Below are positions 33,774 to 42,146 of a stretch of DNA of 64,000 bases, one piece after another. The notes below the pieces were generated by a model that did no database searches, was not told the origin of the DNA, and saw only the letters and a program-made list of their open reading frames with translations. Origin of the DNA: Clostridia bacterium. GTDB lineage: Bacteria; Bacillota; Clostridia; Saccharofermentanales; Saccharofermentanaceae. The first letter of the stretch is position 1; every line of letters begins with the position of its first letter. A program made the translations under genes and the position numbers. The stretch is taken from assembly GCA_016287245.1 (NCBI GenBank), contig JAEEWG010000002.1, positions 62,001 through 126,000 on the forward strand, given 5' to 3'.

Positions 33774-34436
33774 CTATTCGTAATCGAACTCTGCGGCGAC
33801 GACGTATTCTTTTTCCGCATCTGAAGAGGACGGATCGTCTCTTCTTATGGTGATGAGAAGGCGGTATTTTCCTGCGGGAAGGTCGATACTATCATACGGG
33901 ATCTCCAGGTGCCTTGTGATGGAATCTATCGGAGCCAGGGTGCGGTCCTTCTCCGAATACGTGTTATCTCCGAACGTGAAGTCGTCCACCCATCCTTCGC
34001 CCTCCTGATGCTGCAGATAGAAATAGTTCTCGTAAAGAAGCGGTATGTCGCCGATATTATCCAGCCTGATCCTGAGGAAAGCGGGGCGGAAAGATCCGTT
34101 GACTTCGACTTTGCGATCCGTAGGGACAGATACTGTATAGACGATCTTCGCGTCCTCGGCGCTGACGACATCATGAGTGATAGTTCCGCCGGAACTATGA
34201 TTTATGATTTTACCCTGATCACCTGACCTTCTATCCAGAGCGGTCTTTATGGCTTTTCCGCCGAAGAAGGCGATGGCCAGCGCGGCGATGCCGATGACGA
34301 CCGGGATCACGATCCTCCGGATCTTCGAGGCAGAGGGCTTAGCGGCGGAGGTGTCCACGGCGAGCTCTTCCCGGGCCTCCAGAATAAATGCATCATCAAT
34401 ATCAGAAAGAAGTTCGAACAGCAGTTCTTCGTTCAT
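33774..34436 (-). CDS. Putative anti-sigma factor
   Basis: A 220-residue single-pass protein: a short acidic cytoplasmic part (1-38), a membrane helix (RIVIPVVIGIAALAIAFFGG, about 42-61) and an extracellular beta-rich domain (about 85-218). It starts inside the end of the ECF sigma gene (four-base overlap), the usual place for a cognate membrane anti-sigma factor. The cytoplasmic part is short and lacks a zinc-binding HxxxCxxC motif, so a non-ZAS class is implied. Function inferred mainly from context. Confidence 0.65.
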   Translation of the reverse strand: MNEELLFELLSDIDDAFILEAREELAVDTSAAKPSASKIRRIVIPVVIGIAALAIAFFGGKAIKTALDRRSGDQGKIINHSSGGTITHDVVSAEDAKIVYTVSVPTDRKVEVNGSFRPAFLRIRLDNIGDIPLLYENYFYLQHQEGEGWVDDFTFGDNTYSEKDRTLAPIDSITRHLEIPYDSIDLPAGKYRLLITIRRDDPSSSDAEKEYVVAAEFDYE

Positions 34437-34993
34437 GAGAGATGACCTCCTTCCAGCAGTTTTTCGCGAAGTGCGGTCTTGAGGCGGTTCAGCGTCACGG
34501 AGACGTTGTTTTCCGACATCTTCATGCGGGAAGCGATGTCTCTAATGCTGTCCGCATAAAAGTACCGGCAGACGAAGATCTTCCGCTTCTCCGAAGGGAG
34601 CGACGCAAGAAAGCCATTGATCGCGAGGAGGAGCTCCTTGCGGAAAAGTTCGCTGTCGGCCGCTTCTTTTCCCGCGATCACTTCGCTTAATTCATCCAAT
34701 ACCAGAGGAAGGTCGCCGCCCCCGCGCTTGTCCGCATGATTCAGCTTGTAGCGGTTGATGGCCAGATTTCGGGTGATCCGGCCAAGAAAAGGCGCGAGGA
34801 TATCGGGCTTTTTCGGGGGGATGGAATTCCACGTGGCAAGATAAGCATCGTTGACGCATTCTTCCGCATCTTCGGTGCTTCCCACGATGTTTCTGGCGAT
34901 CGAAGTGCAGAAACGGCCGTACTTTTCCGCTACGGCCGAGAGAGCCTGCTCATCGCGATCCCAGAACAGCTGGACGATAGCCGCATCTTCCAT
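34433..34993 (-). CDS. ECF-type RNA polymerase sigma factor
   Basis: A 186-residue sigma-70-family protein with region 2 (AVAEKYGRFCTSIARNIVGS, EDAEECVNDAYLATWNSI) and region 4 (LPSEKRKIFVCRYFYADSIR, MSENNVSVTLNRLKTALREK). It directs transcription of an envelope or stress regulon when freed from its partner. The ATG at 34993 has GGGAGGAACAGAAG upstream. It is coupled by overlap to the membrane protein gene at 33774-34436. Confidence 0.93.
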   Translation of the reverse strand: MEDAAIVQLFWDRDEQALSAVAEKYGRFCTSIARNIVGSTEDAEECVNDAYLATWNSIPPKKPDILAPFLGRITRNLAINRYKLNHADKRGGGDLPLVLDELSEVIAGKEAADSELFRKELLLAINGFLASLPSEKRKIFVCRYFYADSIRDIASRMKMSENNVSVTLNRLKTALREKLLEGGHLS

Positions 34994-35055
34994 CTTCTGT
35001 TCCTCCCTCAATAATAGTAACAAGATTTAAGGAAAAATCTTACAGAAAAAGTGAA

Positions 35056-35129
35056 GATTTTTTCGGGAAGAAATGAAGAGGGCTTCCGGGAAGAGATCTT
35101 TTCGCGAAGAAATGAGGTGAGTCTTCGGG
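35056..35129. repeat. Two tandem copies of a GATCTTTTCG-GAAGAAATGA repeat upstream of plsC-like gene
   Basis: Copy 1 (35056-35090) and copy 2 (35095-35129) align at 27 of 35 positions around the core TTTTCGNGAAGAAATGA. A related pair lies just beyond the other end of the next gene (36556-36623). Confidence 0.65.
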
Positions 35130-35149
35130 AAAAGACCCGCCGTGCGAAA

Positions 35150-35158
35150 TGTTATAAT
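35150..35158 (+). promoter_or_regulatory. Extended -10 promoter of the acyltransferase gene
   Basis: TGTTATAAT at 35150-35158 is a TGn-TATAAT extended -10 element 40 bases before the GTG start at 35199. Confidence 0.55.
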
Positions 35159-35198
35159 GAAGTCACGGGTATTTTCGATGTAAGGGGGATGGAGCCAA

Positions 35199-36566
35199 GT
35201 GAAGATCAAGAGCAGACAGATGGACTTTCATGAGGTCATGAAGATCGAGCGCCCGGCACATAGAAAGCCCAAAAAGCCGAGCCGCTTACTGAGCCTGGTC
35301 ATGCGCGTTGCCGCGATCCCGGACCTTTGCGCCGTGAAGTTTTCCTACGAGAAGAAGAATATGGAAAAAGCGGGGTCCGGCCCTTATCTGATCCTCATGA
35401 ATCATTCGAGTTTTCTCGACCTCGAGATCGCGTCGAAGATCCTTTTCCCGAAGAGATATAACATCGTCTGCACGTCGGATGGTTTTGTGGGAAAAGAAGG
35501 CCTTATGCGAAATCTCGGGTGCATTCCGACCCGGAAATTCGTATCTGATATTTCTCTCATTACGGACATCAAATACGCGATCGGGAAGAATAAGACTTCC
35601 GTGCTCATGTACCCCGAAGCGAGCTATTCCTTTGACGGGACGGCAACGCCGCTGCCGCGACGCATGGGGGTGCTTTTTAAGGCGCTGAAAGTGCCGGTTC
35701 TTATGATCACCACGTACGGGTCTTTTGCCAGAGATCCGCTCTACAATAATCTTCAGAAAAGAAAGGTGAAAGTCCGCGCGACGATCGAGTGCCTGCTCTC
35801 TGCAGAGGAGGTCGAGGACCGGTCGATCGACGAGATCGACGCGATCCTGGACAAAGCATTCTCGTTCGACTATTTTTCGTGGCAGAAAGAGAATAAGGTG
35901 AAGATCGACGAGCCGTTCCGTGCCGACGGGCTTCACAGGATCCTCTATAAGTGCTGCCGCTGCGGGCAGGAGGGGCAGATGGAAGGCCGCGGGGTGGAGC
36001 TTACCTGCCATGCCTGCGGGATGAGATGGGAGCTCGATGAGTACGGCGTGCTGCAGGAAAAGGACGCAGGCGGGGCGCGGGAAGACGGCGCATCCGGAAG
36101 CGGCCTGGCCGTCGAGCCGGAAAGCAGCGCCGCAGTCGCGCTTGCGGGCAAAGAGGGGAAGGACTTTTCGCATATTCCGAGCTGGTACGCCTGGGAGAGA
36201 GAATGCGTCCGAAAGGAGATCGAGGAGGGCTCGTATCTTCTGGAAACGGACGTCGATATCGGCATCATCGTCGACTTTAAATCGCTTTATATGGTGGGAT
36301 CCGGGATCCTTCGTCACGACGCGGACGGGTTTGCGCTGGATGGCTGTGACGGGCAGCTTCACTACACCCAGTCACCGAAAGAAAACTACAGCCTTTATTC
36401 CGATTATTTCTGGTATGAGATCGGCGATGTGATCTGCATCGGCAAGAAGGACTGCCTGTACTACTGCTTCCCGAAGAAGAAAGATGTGGTCGCGAAGACC
36501 AGGATCGCGGCGGAGGAACTCTTTAAGATCGAAAGAGCCGGGAGGGAAGGAAGAAGCGGCAGATAA
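35199..36566 (+). CDS. PlsC-like acyltransferase with C-terminal zinc ribbon
   Basis: A 455-residue protein starting at GTG (GGAG four bases upstream, after AAGGGGG). Residues about 55-215 match the glycerophosphate acyltransferase fold: acyl-acceptor motif NHSSFLD (NHx4D) and YPEASYSFDG in the position of FPEG. Residues about 248-285 are a zinc ribbon (CCRCGQEG...CHACG). A third domain (about 325-440) is not recognised. Such lengthened acyltransferases occur in Clostridia and probably act on a lysophospholipid or related acceptor at the membrane. Not part of an obvious operon; short repeats flank it on both sides. Confidence 0.82.
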   Translation: MKIKSRQMDFHEVMKIERPAHRKPKKPSRLLSLVMRVAAIPDLCAVKFSYEKKNMEKAGSGPYLILMNHSSFLDLEIASKILFPKRYNIVCTSDGFVGKEGLMRNLGCIPTRKFVSDISLITDIKYAIGKNKTSVLMYPEASYSFDGTATPLPRRMGVLFKALKVPVLMITTYGSFARDPLYNNLQKRKVKVRATIECLLSAEEVEDRSIDEIDAILDKAFSFDYFSWQKENKVKIDEPFRADGLHRILYKCCRCGQEGQMEGRGVELTCHACGMRWELDEYGVLQEKDAGGAREDGASGSGLAVEPESSAAVALAGKEGKDFSHIPSWYAWERECVRKEIEEGSYLLETDVDIGIIVDFKSLYMVGSGILRHDADGFALDGCDGQLHYTQSPKENYSLYSDYFWYEIGDVICIGKKDCLYYCFPKKKDVVAKTRIAAEELFKIERAGREGRSGR

Positions 36567-36623
36567 CGGATCTTTTCGAGAAGAAAAGAGCGGCAGAGAA
36601 GGGATCTTTTCGAGAAGGAAAGG
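36556..36623. repeat. 34-bp tandem repeat at the 3' end of the acyltransferase gene
   Basis: Units 36556-36589 and 36590-36623 both begin GCGGCAGA and contain GATCTTTTCGAGAAG. The first unit includes the last codons and stop of the acyltransferase gene. The core resembles the repeat at 35056-35129. Confidence 0.8.
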
Positions 36624-36721
36624 GGACCGTAAAGGAACGCGTCCGCCTTGAAAAATGGCGGGGGATGTGGGATACTTTTGTTTGCTAAATCAGCTTTTTT
36701 ATGGAATTTGGAGGACACATT

Positions 36722-37621
36722 ATGGATGAATCTTTAAGACAGCAATTTGTCCGCACGGTGCAGGATTTTACCGCCATGACGGGCATCTATCTTCCGGATG
36801 ATGTCGAGAAAAGACTTCGTGAACTTCGGCAGTCCGAATCGATCGAGAATGCCAAGACGATGTACGATTGCATGATCGAGGATCTTTCTCTTGCGAAACA
36901 GCTTCACCGTCCGCTTTGCCAGGACACGGGTGTCCTTCAGTATTTTGTAGAGGTCGGTACGGAGTTCCCGTATCTTGCGGACATCGAGAGTGTGCTTGTG
37001 GAAGCGGCGCGCAAGGCGACGCTGGAGACACCTCTTCGTCCGAATGTCGTTGAGCCGCTCGGCGAGCACAATACCGGCGATAATACCGGCTACGGCGCGC
37101 CGTATATCGAGTACGATCTGGTCCCGGGCGGATCGGATCTCCGTCTTCGCATGTATATGGCCGGCGGCGGATGCTCGCTCCCCGGCAGAAGTAAGGTCCT
37201 GATGCCGCTTGAGGGCGTCGAGGGCATTAAGAAGTTCGTTTACCAGACGATCCTCGACTGGGGCGTAAATGCCTGCCCGCCGCTTTGCGTCGGTATCGGT
37301 CTTGGAACCTGCGCGGCGACCTCCGCGATGCTTTCCAAGAAGGCGCTTCTCCGTCCGATCGGAACTCGTTCGCAGTATCCGGAAGTGGCAAAACTTGAAG
37401 ATGAGATCCAGGCGGGTCTTGATTCTCTCGGCATTGCGCCGCTGGGATTCGGCGGAAGCCACACTGTCCTGAATGTAAATATCGAAGCCGCAGCGCATCA
37501 CCCGGCGACCCTGGGTGTCGGTATCACGACCGGCTGCTGGGCGACAAGAAGGGGCGAGATCATCATCCACAAAGACCTCACCTCCGAGATCATTTCCCAC
37601 AAGAAAGCACTGGAGGTGTAA
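36722..37621 (+). CDS. Class I fumarase / L(+)-tartrate dehydratase, alpha subunit
   Basis: A 299-residue subunit of a two-subunit, iron-sulfur hydro-lyase. Motifs include LCQDTGVLQYFVEVG, GEHNTGDNTGYGAP, AGGGCSLPGRSKVLMP and IGLGTCAATSAMLSKKALLR. Cys residues in CQDTG, GGGCS and GLGTC are the expected 4Fe-4S ligands. GGAGGA precedes the ATG at 36722. The beta-subunit gene begins four bases after the stop. Fumarase is the likely role, but the family does not separate fumarate from tartrate by sequence reading alone. Confidence 0.92.
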   Translation: MDESLRQQFVRTVQDFTAMTGIYLPDDVEKRLRELRQSESIENAKTMYDCMIEDLSLAKQLHRPLCQDTGVLQYFVEVGTEFPYLADIESVLVEAARKATLETPLRPNVVEPLGEHNTGDNTGYGAPYIEYDLVPGGSDLRLRMYMAGGGCSLPGRSKVLMPLEGVEGIKKFVYQTILDWGVNACPPLCVGIGLGTCAATSAMLSKKALLRPIGTRSQYPEVAKLEDEIQAGLDSLGIAPLGFGGSHTVLNVNIEAAAHHPATLGVGITTGCWATRRGEIIIHKDLTSEIISHKKALEV

Positions 37622-37625
37622 GACC

Positions 37626-38204
37626 ATGAAGAAAGTTTTAACGACTCCTGTTACATACGAACAGATCAAGGATCTTAAGATCGGCGATACCGTGTACCTT
37701 ACAGGCATGCTCGCGACCTGCCGTGACAGCGGCCACAAGCGCGTCGTAAAAGAGAAGGTCATGCCGGAGAACTTCGAGTTCAAAGACGGCGCGATCATCC
37801 ATGCCGGCCCGATCGTCGGAAAGGATGAAAACGGCAAGCAGTACATGGTCTCCATCGGACCGACCACCAGCCGCCGTATGGAAGCCGCGGAGGCGGACTT
37901 CATCGAGCAGACAGGTATCCGCGTGATCATCGGTAAGGGCGGTATGCTCGAAAAGACCACGGAGGCCTGCAAGAAGTTCGGCGCGATCCACTGCGCATAT
38001 CCGGGCGGCTGTGCCGTCGTCGCAGCGCAGGAAGTCGAAGAGCTTCAGGGCGTGGAGTGGATGGACCTCGGCATGCCGGAGGCTCTGTGGATCATGAAGG
38101 TCAAAGAATTCGGTCCGCTGGTCGTATCCATCGACACCGAGGGAAATAATCTTTTCGAGAATAACACGAAGATCTTTAAAGAGAGATTCGATAAGCTCGT
38201 GTGA
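37626..38204 (+). CDS. Class I fumarase / L(+)-tartrate dehydratase, beta subunit
   Basis: A 192-residue subunit with the swivelling beta/beta/alpha fold: IGDTVYLTGMLATCRDSGHKR, IHAGPIVGKD, SIGPTTSRRMEAAEADFIEQ, GKGGM and the late LGMPEALWIMKVKEFGPLVV segment. It completes the active site of the alpha subunit. A GGAGG just inside the end of the upstream gene serves as ribosome site. A strong terminator follows. Confidence 0.92.
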   Translation: MKKVLTTPVTYEQIKDLKIGDTVYLTGMLATCRDSGHKRVVKEKVMPENFEFKDGAIIHAGPIVGKDENGKQYMVSIGPTTSRRMEAAEADFIEQTGIRVIIGKGGMLEKTTEACKKFGAIHCAYPGGCAVVAAQEVEELQGVEWMDLGMPEALWIMKVKEFGPLVVSIDTEGNNLFENNTKIFKERFDKLV

Positions 38205-38231
38205 TTTCGATTGAACTACTGAAAAACGAAG

Positions 38232-38265
38232 GGGCTGTGCTCAAAACAAAGAGCGCAGCCCTTTT
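38232..38265 (+). terminator. Rho-independent terminator of the fumarase operon
   Basis: GGGCTGTGCTC (38232-38242) pairs with GAGCGCAGCCC (38251-38261), followed by TTTT. Confidence 0.9.
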
Positions 38266-38337
38266 ACTTCTATGGGAATGCATCAAATGGGGCGTCGAAG
38301 AGGGCCTAAGGCATGCGAGGAAGCGGTTGAAGGAAGA

Positions 38338-38357
38338 GGCTGCCTTGTGAGACAGCC
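38338..38357. terminator. 20-bp terminator hairpin, shared with 59403
   Basis: GGCTGCCTTGTGAGACAGCC, a near-perfect palindrome at the 3' end of larC. Its reverse complement is identical over all 20 bases to 59403-59422. Confidence 0.7.
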
Positions 38358-38362
38358 ACCTT

Positions 38363-39727
38363 TTATTTCTCTTCTTTATGGATCCGCAGCATCGCTTCGG
38401 AAAGGGAGATGTTATTCTCTTTGGCGATGCGCGAAAGGTCGTCGTGCTCGATCTTTTTCCTTGTCACGCCGTAGCCGGACGAAAGCTTCACGCGCACAGG
38501 CCCGAGCGATGTGTCGATCTTATAGATCTGCCGGTCCAGGGTGTAGCGCTGCATGGTCGTTTCACGGATGCCGATCGTCGTCGTATGCTCGAAAAGAAGC
38601 GTGACGAATTTCTCTTTATCTTCGGGCTTACAGAGTACACGCAGCAGGATCCCCGGACGGGATTTCTTCATGCCGCAGGGAACGGTAAAGACTTCGTTTG
38701 CGCCTGCCTCGAAAAGCCGCTCCATCGCAAATCCGATCGCTTCGCCGGTCATGTCATCGACGTTGCAGGAAAGCTCGAGGATGTCTCCGTCAGGAGAAAA
38801 AGAGCCGGTATCTTCCGAAGAAGCGGATGCCGCTGAGTTTTCCGCAGATGTAAAAGATCCGGAATTTCCGACGCCTTCTTCAAAAGACTCGCCAAGCATC
38901 ACGCGTACACAGTTGGCTCTCGGGAAATCTTTCTTGCCCATGCCGTAGCCGATGGCGGATGTCTTCATCAGAGGCTGTTTTCCAAAGCCGGTCGCGAAGT
39001 GCTTCAGGAGCGCAGCACCTGTCGGTGTGCAGAGTTCTCCGTCGATATCTGCGCTGTATGTCGGGATGCCCTTTAAGATCTGCGCCGTGGCCGGAGCAGG
39101 AACGGGCAGGATACCATGCGCACATTTTACAGTGCCGGAACCAACGTGGATCGGAGAGACGATCACTTCGTCTGGAGCAAGTTTCTTCATGAGAAGGCAG
39201 ACCGCCGAAATATCCGCGATCGCGTCCATGGAACCCACTTCATGGAAATGGATCTGATCGACCGGGACACCGTGTACGAGGCTTTCCGCCTCGGCGATCT
39301 CCTGATATACCGCCAGAACATCGAGAGCGACAGAGGTCGGAAGCTTCATGTGTCCGCCGACGATGTGCTCGATATCGTGCATGCTGCTGTGGTGATGCGC
39401 GTGGCCATGCTCGTGATCGTGCCCATGATCGTGATCGTGCCCATGCTCGTGCCCATGCTCATGATCGTGCTCATGCTCATGTTCATGCTCGTGATGATGC
39501 TCGCAGCCGCAGCCTTCTTCCTCGCCATTGACGAGAACCGACATATGCGTGCCGGTGATACCGCATTTCACGGAAGGCTCTGCTTCGTATTTCACACCCG
39601 GGATCCCTCGGGAGTTCAGCTTCTCGAGAAAAGCCTCGCGCTCTTCCTTAGGGAGAAGTTCGAAAAGCGCGGCGGTCAGCATATCGCCCGCGGCGCCCAT
39701 GGAGCAGTCGATGTAAAGAACTTTCAT
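38363..39727 (-). CDS. larC: Nickel-pincer cofactor biosynthesis protein LarC
   Basis: A 454-residue protein of the LarC (DUF111) family, which inserts nickel into pyridinium-3,5-bisthiocarboxylate mononucleotide using CTP. Motifs include LYIDCSMGAAGDMLTAAL at the N-terminus, FHEVGSMDAIADI, and the late NVDDMTGEAIGFAMERLFEAGA segment. Residues 77-113 hold 21 histidines alternating with Glu, Asp and Gly, a likely nickel store. It overlaps larB by four bases. No larA or larE lies in the window, so the client enzyme and the sulfur-insertion step are encoded elsewhere. Confidence 0.95.
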   Translation of the reverse strand: MKVLYIDCSMGAAGDMLTAALFELLPKEEREAFLEKLNSRGIPGVKYEAEPSVKCGITGTHMSVLVNGEEEGCGCEHHHEHEHEHEHDHEHGHEHGHDHDHGHDHEHGHAHHHSSMHDIEHIVGGHMKLPTSVALDVLAVYQEIAEAESLVHGVPVDQIHFHEVGSMDAIADISAVCLLMKKLAPDEVIVSPIHVGSGTVKCAHGILPVPAPATAQILKGIPTYSADIDGELCTPTGAALLKHFATGFGKQPLMKTSAIGYGMGKKDFPRANCVRVMLGESFEEGVGNSGSFTSAENSAASASSEDTGSFSPDGDILELSCNVDDMTGEAIGFAMERLFEAGANEVFTVPCGMKKSRPGILLRVLCKPEDKEKFVTLLFEHTTTIGIRETTMQRYTLDRQIYKIDTSLGPVRVKLSSGYGVTRKKIEHDDLSRIAKENNISLSEAMLRIHKEEK

Positions 39728-40479
39728 TTTTTCGCCTCCATATGGTTGATCATGCTGGCCAGATACCCGGCGCCGAATCCGTTGTCGATATTGACGACGG
39801 ACACGCCGCTGGCGCAGGAATTGAGCATGGAAAGAAGAGCGGATAATCCTTCAAAAGCAGCACCGTAGCCGACGCTGGTGGGGACCGCGATCACAGGGCA
39901 GTCGGCAAGCCCGCCGATCACGCTGGCCAGGGCGCCTTCCATGCCTGCGATGGCGATGATGACGGAGGCAGACATGATCTCTTCCTTATGGGAGAGAAGA
40001 CGGTGAAGGCCTGCGACACCCACGTCGTAGAGACGGACGACTTCATTTCCCAGGCTCTCCGCAGTAATAGCGGCTTCTTCCGCCACGGGAATATCGCTGG
40101 TGCCACCGGTCGCGACGACGATCCGGCCGATGCCGTCCGCTTCCGGAAAAGATCCGTAAAAGCCGATCCGTGCGTCTTTATAGTAGGTGATGTTATGGGA
40201 TGCGGATACTTCCTCCGAAGCTTCCTTCGAAAGACGGGTGATGAGGATACGATCCTGCCCGTTTTGGATCATGGATTCCATGATGCCGATGATCTGCTCC
40301 GGTGTTTTTCCAGCACCGTATATGACCTCGGACACGCCCTGGCGGATACCTCTGTGCATGTCCACCTTTGCGTACCCGAGATCATCAAAAGGCGCGGCTT
40401 TTAACTTCAGAAGAGCTTCCTCTGAAGTTATCTCACCGCGCTCAAGAGAATCCAGTATTTGCTTAATTCTCGTTCTCAT
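39724..40479 (-). CDS. larB: Nickel-pincer cofactor biosynthesis protein LarB
   Basis: A 251-residue protein related to AIR carboxylase (PurE). LarB carboxylates and hydrolyses nicotinic acid adenine dinucleotide in the first step of cofactor synthesis. Motifs include GASEVIYG-like QGVSEVIYGAGKTPEQ, VVATGGTSDIPVAEEAA, GVAGLHRLL and AVPTSVGYGAAFEGLSALLS. It overlaps larC by four bases and the upstream membrane-protein gene by 17 bases, so all four genes probably form one operon. Confidence 0.94.
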   Translation of the reverse strand: MRTRIKQILDSLERGEITSEEALLKLKAAPFDDLGYAKVDMHRGIRQGVSEVIYGAGKTPEQIIGIMESMIQNGQDRILITRLSKEASEEVSASHNITYYKDARIGFYGSFPEADGIGRIVVATGGTSDIPVAEEAAITAESLGNEVVRLYDVGVAGLHRLLSHKEEIMSASVIIAIAGMEGALASVIGGLADCPVIAVPTSVGYGAAFEGLSALLSMLNSCASGVSVVNIDNGFGAGYLASMINHMEAKK

Positions 40480-40786
40480 TCTTTTTCAGAACGTTCTTGA
40501 TAACACCCTTCGGATCCTTGATGAGAAGGACTGCAAGCCAGATCAGAAGACCCAGTGCAATCACAGTAAATCCGAGGAAAGTGTCATTCAGCATATCCGC
40601 GACGGCCGGCTGGAAGAACTCTTCTTTTGCTTCGGCATATTCGAAGATCGCGTCGCACATCCACATAAGGGAAGCGCCCCAGTACATCAGAGAAAGAGTA
40701 CCGATCTTCCATTCGTCCTTCGGAGCATTCTTATACCACTTAATTGTTGCGATGATCGCAGCGAAAACAGTTAACAGTAATGTCAT
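40463..40786 (-). CDS. Small membrane protein of the lar operon
   Basis: A 107-residue protein with three hydrophobic segments: the N-terminus (TLLLTVFAAIIATIKWY), IGTLSLMYWGASLMWMCDAIF and FLGFTVIALGLLIWLAVLLI. It is encoded between another membrane protein and larB, overlapping larB by 17 bases. GAGGTG precedes the ATG. Context suggests a role in nickel supply or in the enzyme that uses the cofactor, but this is inference; the family is not recognised. Confidence 0.7.
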   Translation of the reverse strand: MTLLLTVFAAIIATIKWYKNAPKDEWKIGTLSLMYWGASLMWMCDAIFEYAEAKEEFFQPAVADMLNDTFLGFTVIALGLLIWLAVLLIKDPKGVIKNVLKKNENEN

Positions 40787-40795
40787 GCGAACACC

Positions 40796-41197
40796 TCAGT
40801 TTTTTTCTGCCACTGGCTTGTCCGCTTTCTTCTCCAGACGGGAAGAAACGATGACCATGCCTGCCCATACTGCGGTGACGAGAAGCGCCATGGTAACACC
40901 CACCGTAGCCATTTCGTGGAACATTTCCGAACGGGAAGAAGGATCCGATGCGGCCGTCAGGAACGGAAACCACGGGACCACTTCGCCGTGCCATACGTGC
41001 TCAAGTGCGAGAAGTGCAGAACCACCCCAGAGCATATTATTGAGCCATTTCAGCTTTCTGGAGAAACCGGACTTCGGAAGATGCTCGGAAGAATCACCCT
41101 CGTGATGGATCTCCATGTTTTTTTCTTTAGAAGATAGAACTCTCTGCAGGATCGTAGTTACGATCGCTTCTGTTGTCGGGATCAGAAAACAAGCCAT
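40796..41197 (-). CDS. Small membrane protein of the lar operon
   Basis: A 133-residue protein: a cytoplasmic N-terminus with a short His/Glu run, then two helices (LNNMLWGGSALLALEHVWHG and VGVTMALLVTAVWAGMVIVS). Histidines in EHVWHGE and MFHEMA sit at membrane edges and could bind a metal. AGGAGG lies nine bases upstream of the ATG at 41197. It leads the four-gene lar operon, nine bases before the 107-residue membrane protein. No family recognised. Confidence 0.7.
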   Translation of the reverse strand: MACFLIPTTEAIVTTILQRVLSSKEKNMEIHHEGDSSEHLPKSGFSRKLKWLNNMLWGGSALLALEHVWHGEVVPWFPFLTAASDPSSRSEMFHEMATVGVTMALLVTAVWAGMVIVSSRLEKKADKPVAEKN

Positions 41198-41263
41198 ACT
41201 TCATAGCCTCCTATTATTTCAGACACCCACTTTCACGTGCCCGAAGAAAAACTTTACAAATCA

Positions 41264-41293
41264 ATTATACTTTCTTTCGGAGTTCTTTTTCAA
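41264..41293 (-). promoter_or_regulatory. Promoter of the lar operon
   Basis: On the minus strand TTGAAA (41293-41288), 18 bases, TATAAT (41269-41264), giving a leader of about 60 bases. Confidence 0.7.
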
Positions 41294-41387
41294 TAAAAGA
41301 ACCTCAGTTTGACAAAATCAGGATATGATTGGAAAAATCTGTTATACTACCAGCGGGGATAAACGGAGACAAAGGAAGTTTGGTTTT

Positions 41388-42056
41388 ATGAGAAAGACAC
41401 GTCGTATATTAGTCATGCTGATGGTATTTGCCACCCTGGTCTCTTCCTGCAGCTGCTCGCTTTTTAAGAAGAAAGCGAAACTGAAGGTGGGAGATGAACT
41501 CAAGTTTGGGACCTATAACGGCGACCCGATCGATTGGCAGGTGATCGAGGTCAACGAAGAAGGCGAGGCCCTGATCATCAGTAAATATGCGCTGGATATG
41601 CGCGAATACAGTAAGGAACACACACCGGTCACGTGGGCGGAAAGCGACACGAGAGGCTGGTTGAATGAAGAATTCTACGAGACCTCTTTTACCGAAAAGG
41701 AAAAGAAGGAGATCGTCGTTTCCCATCTGACGACGGCCGCCAACCGCGACTTTGATACCGAAGGCGGAGAGGATACGGACGATAAGATCTTCCTTCTGAG
41801 TGCGGAAGAATCCGAGAAGTATTTCCCCACTAATGAGGAGAGACTGTGTTACCCGACTGAGCACTGCATCAAGAGCGGTGTGTGGGTCTCCGATTTTGCG
41901 GGTTTTGAGGGTACCTGCTGCTGGTGGCTTAGGACCACAGGCAAGACCAGATACCTGACCTCGTTTGTGTATGTCGCCGGAAACGTTTTCTTCGAAGGAG
42001 CACGTATCTTCAGCCATTACCTCGGCATCCGCCCGGCCATGCGGATCAAGGCCTGA
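41388..42056 (+). CDS. DUF6273-type lipoprotein
   Basis: A 222-residue lipoprotein with lipobox LVSSC. The body starts LKVGDELKFGTYNGDPIDWQ and includes TRGWLNEEFYETSF and a C-terminal WWLRTTG...GIRPAMRI, the pattern of the DUF6273 domain seen in clostridial surface proteins. AAGGAAG precedes the ATG at 41388. An extended -10 (TGTTATACT, 41340-41348) is its likely promoter, and a bidirectional terminator follows. Function unknown. Confidence 0.8.
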   Translation: MRKTRRILVMLMVFATLVSSCSCSLFKKKAKLKVGDELKFGTYNGDPIDWQVIEVNEEGEALIISKYALDMREYSKEHTPVTWAESDTRGWLNEEFYETSFTEKEKKEIVVSHLTTAANRDFDTEGGEDTDDKIFLLSAEESEKYFPTNEERLCYPTEHCIKSGVWVSDFAGFEGTCCWWLRTTGKTRYLTSFVYVAGNVFFEGARIFSHYLGIRPAMRIKA

Positions 42057-42082
42057 AGCCATATTTCTACTACATGAAAAGA

Positions 42083-42119
42083 AAAGCCGGAAGCAGGATG
42101 TCCCCGCCTCCGGCTTTTT
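42083..42119. terminator. Bidirectional terminator
   Basis: AAAAGCCGG and CCGGCTTTTT arms around a partly paired centre, between the convergent lipoprotein and transglutaminase genes. Confidence 0.8.
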
Positions 42120-42146
42120 CATGTTTCTTTTTGAAAAGATCCGGTC

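Noticed and set aside
39116..39868. Plus-strand frame with an apparent Met/Val/Leu membrane helix
   Set aside because: The hydrophobic stretch is the complement of the alternating His codons in LarC, not a real membrane protein.
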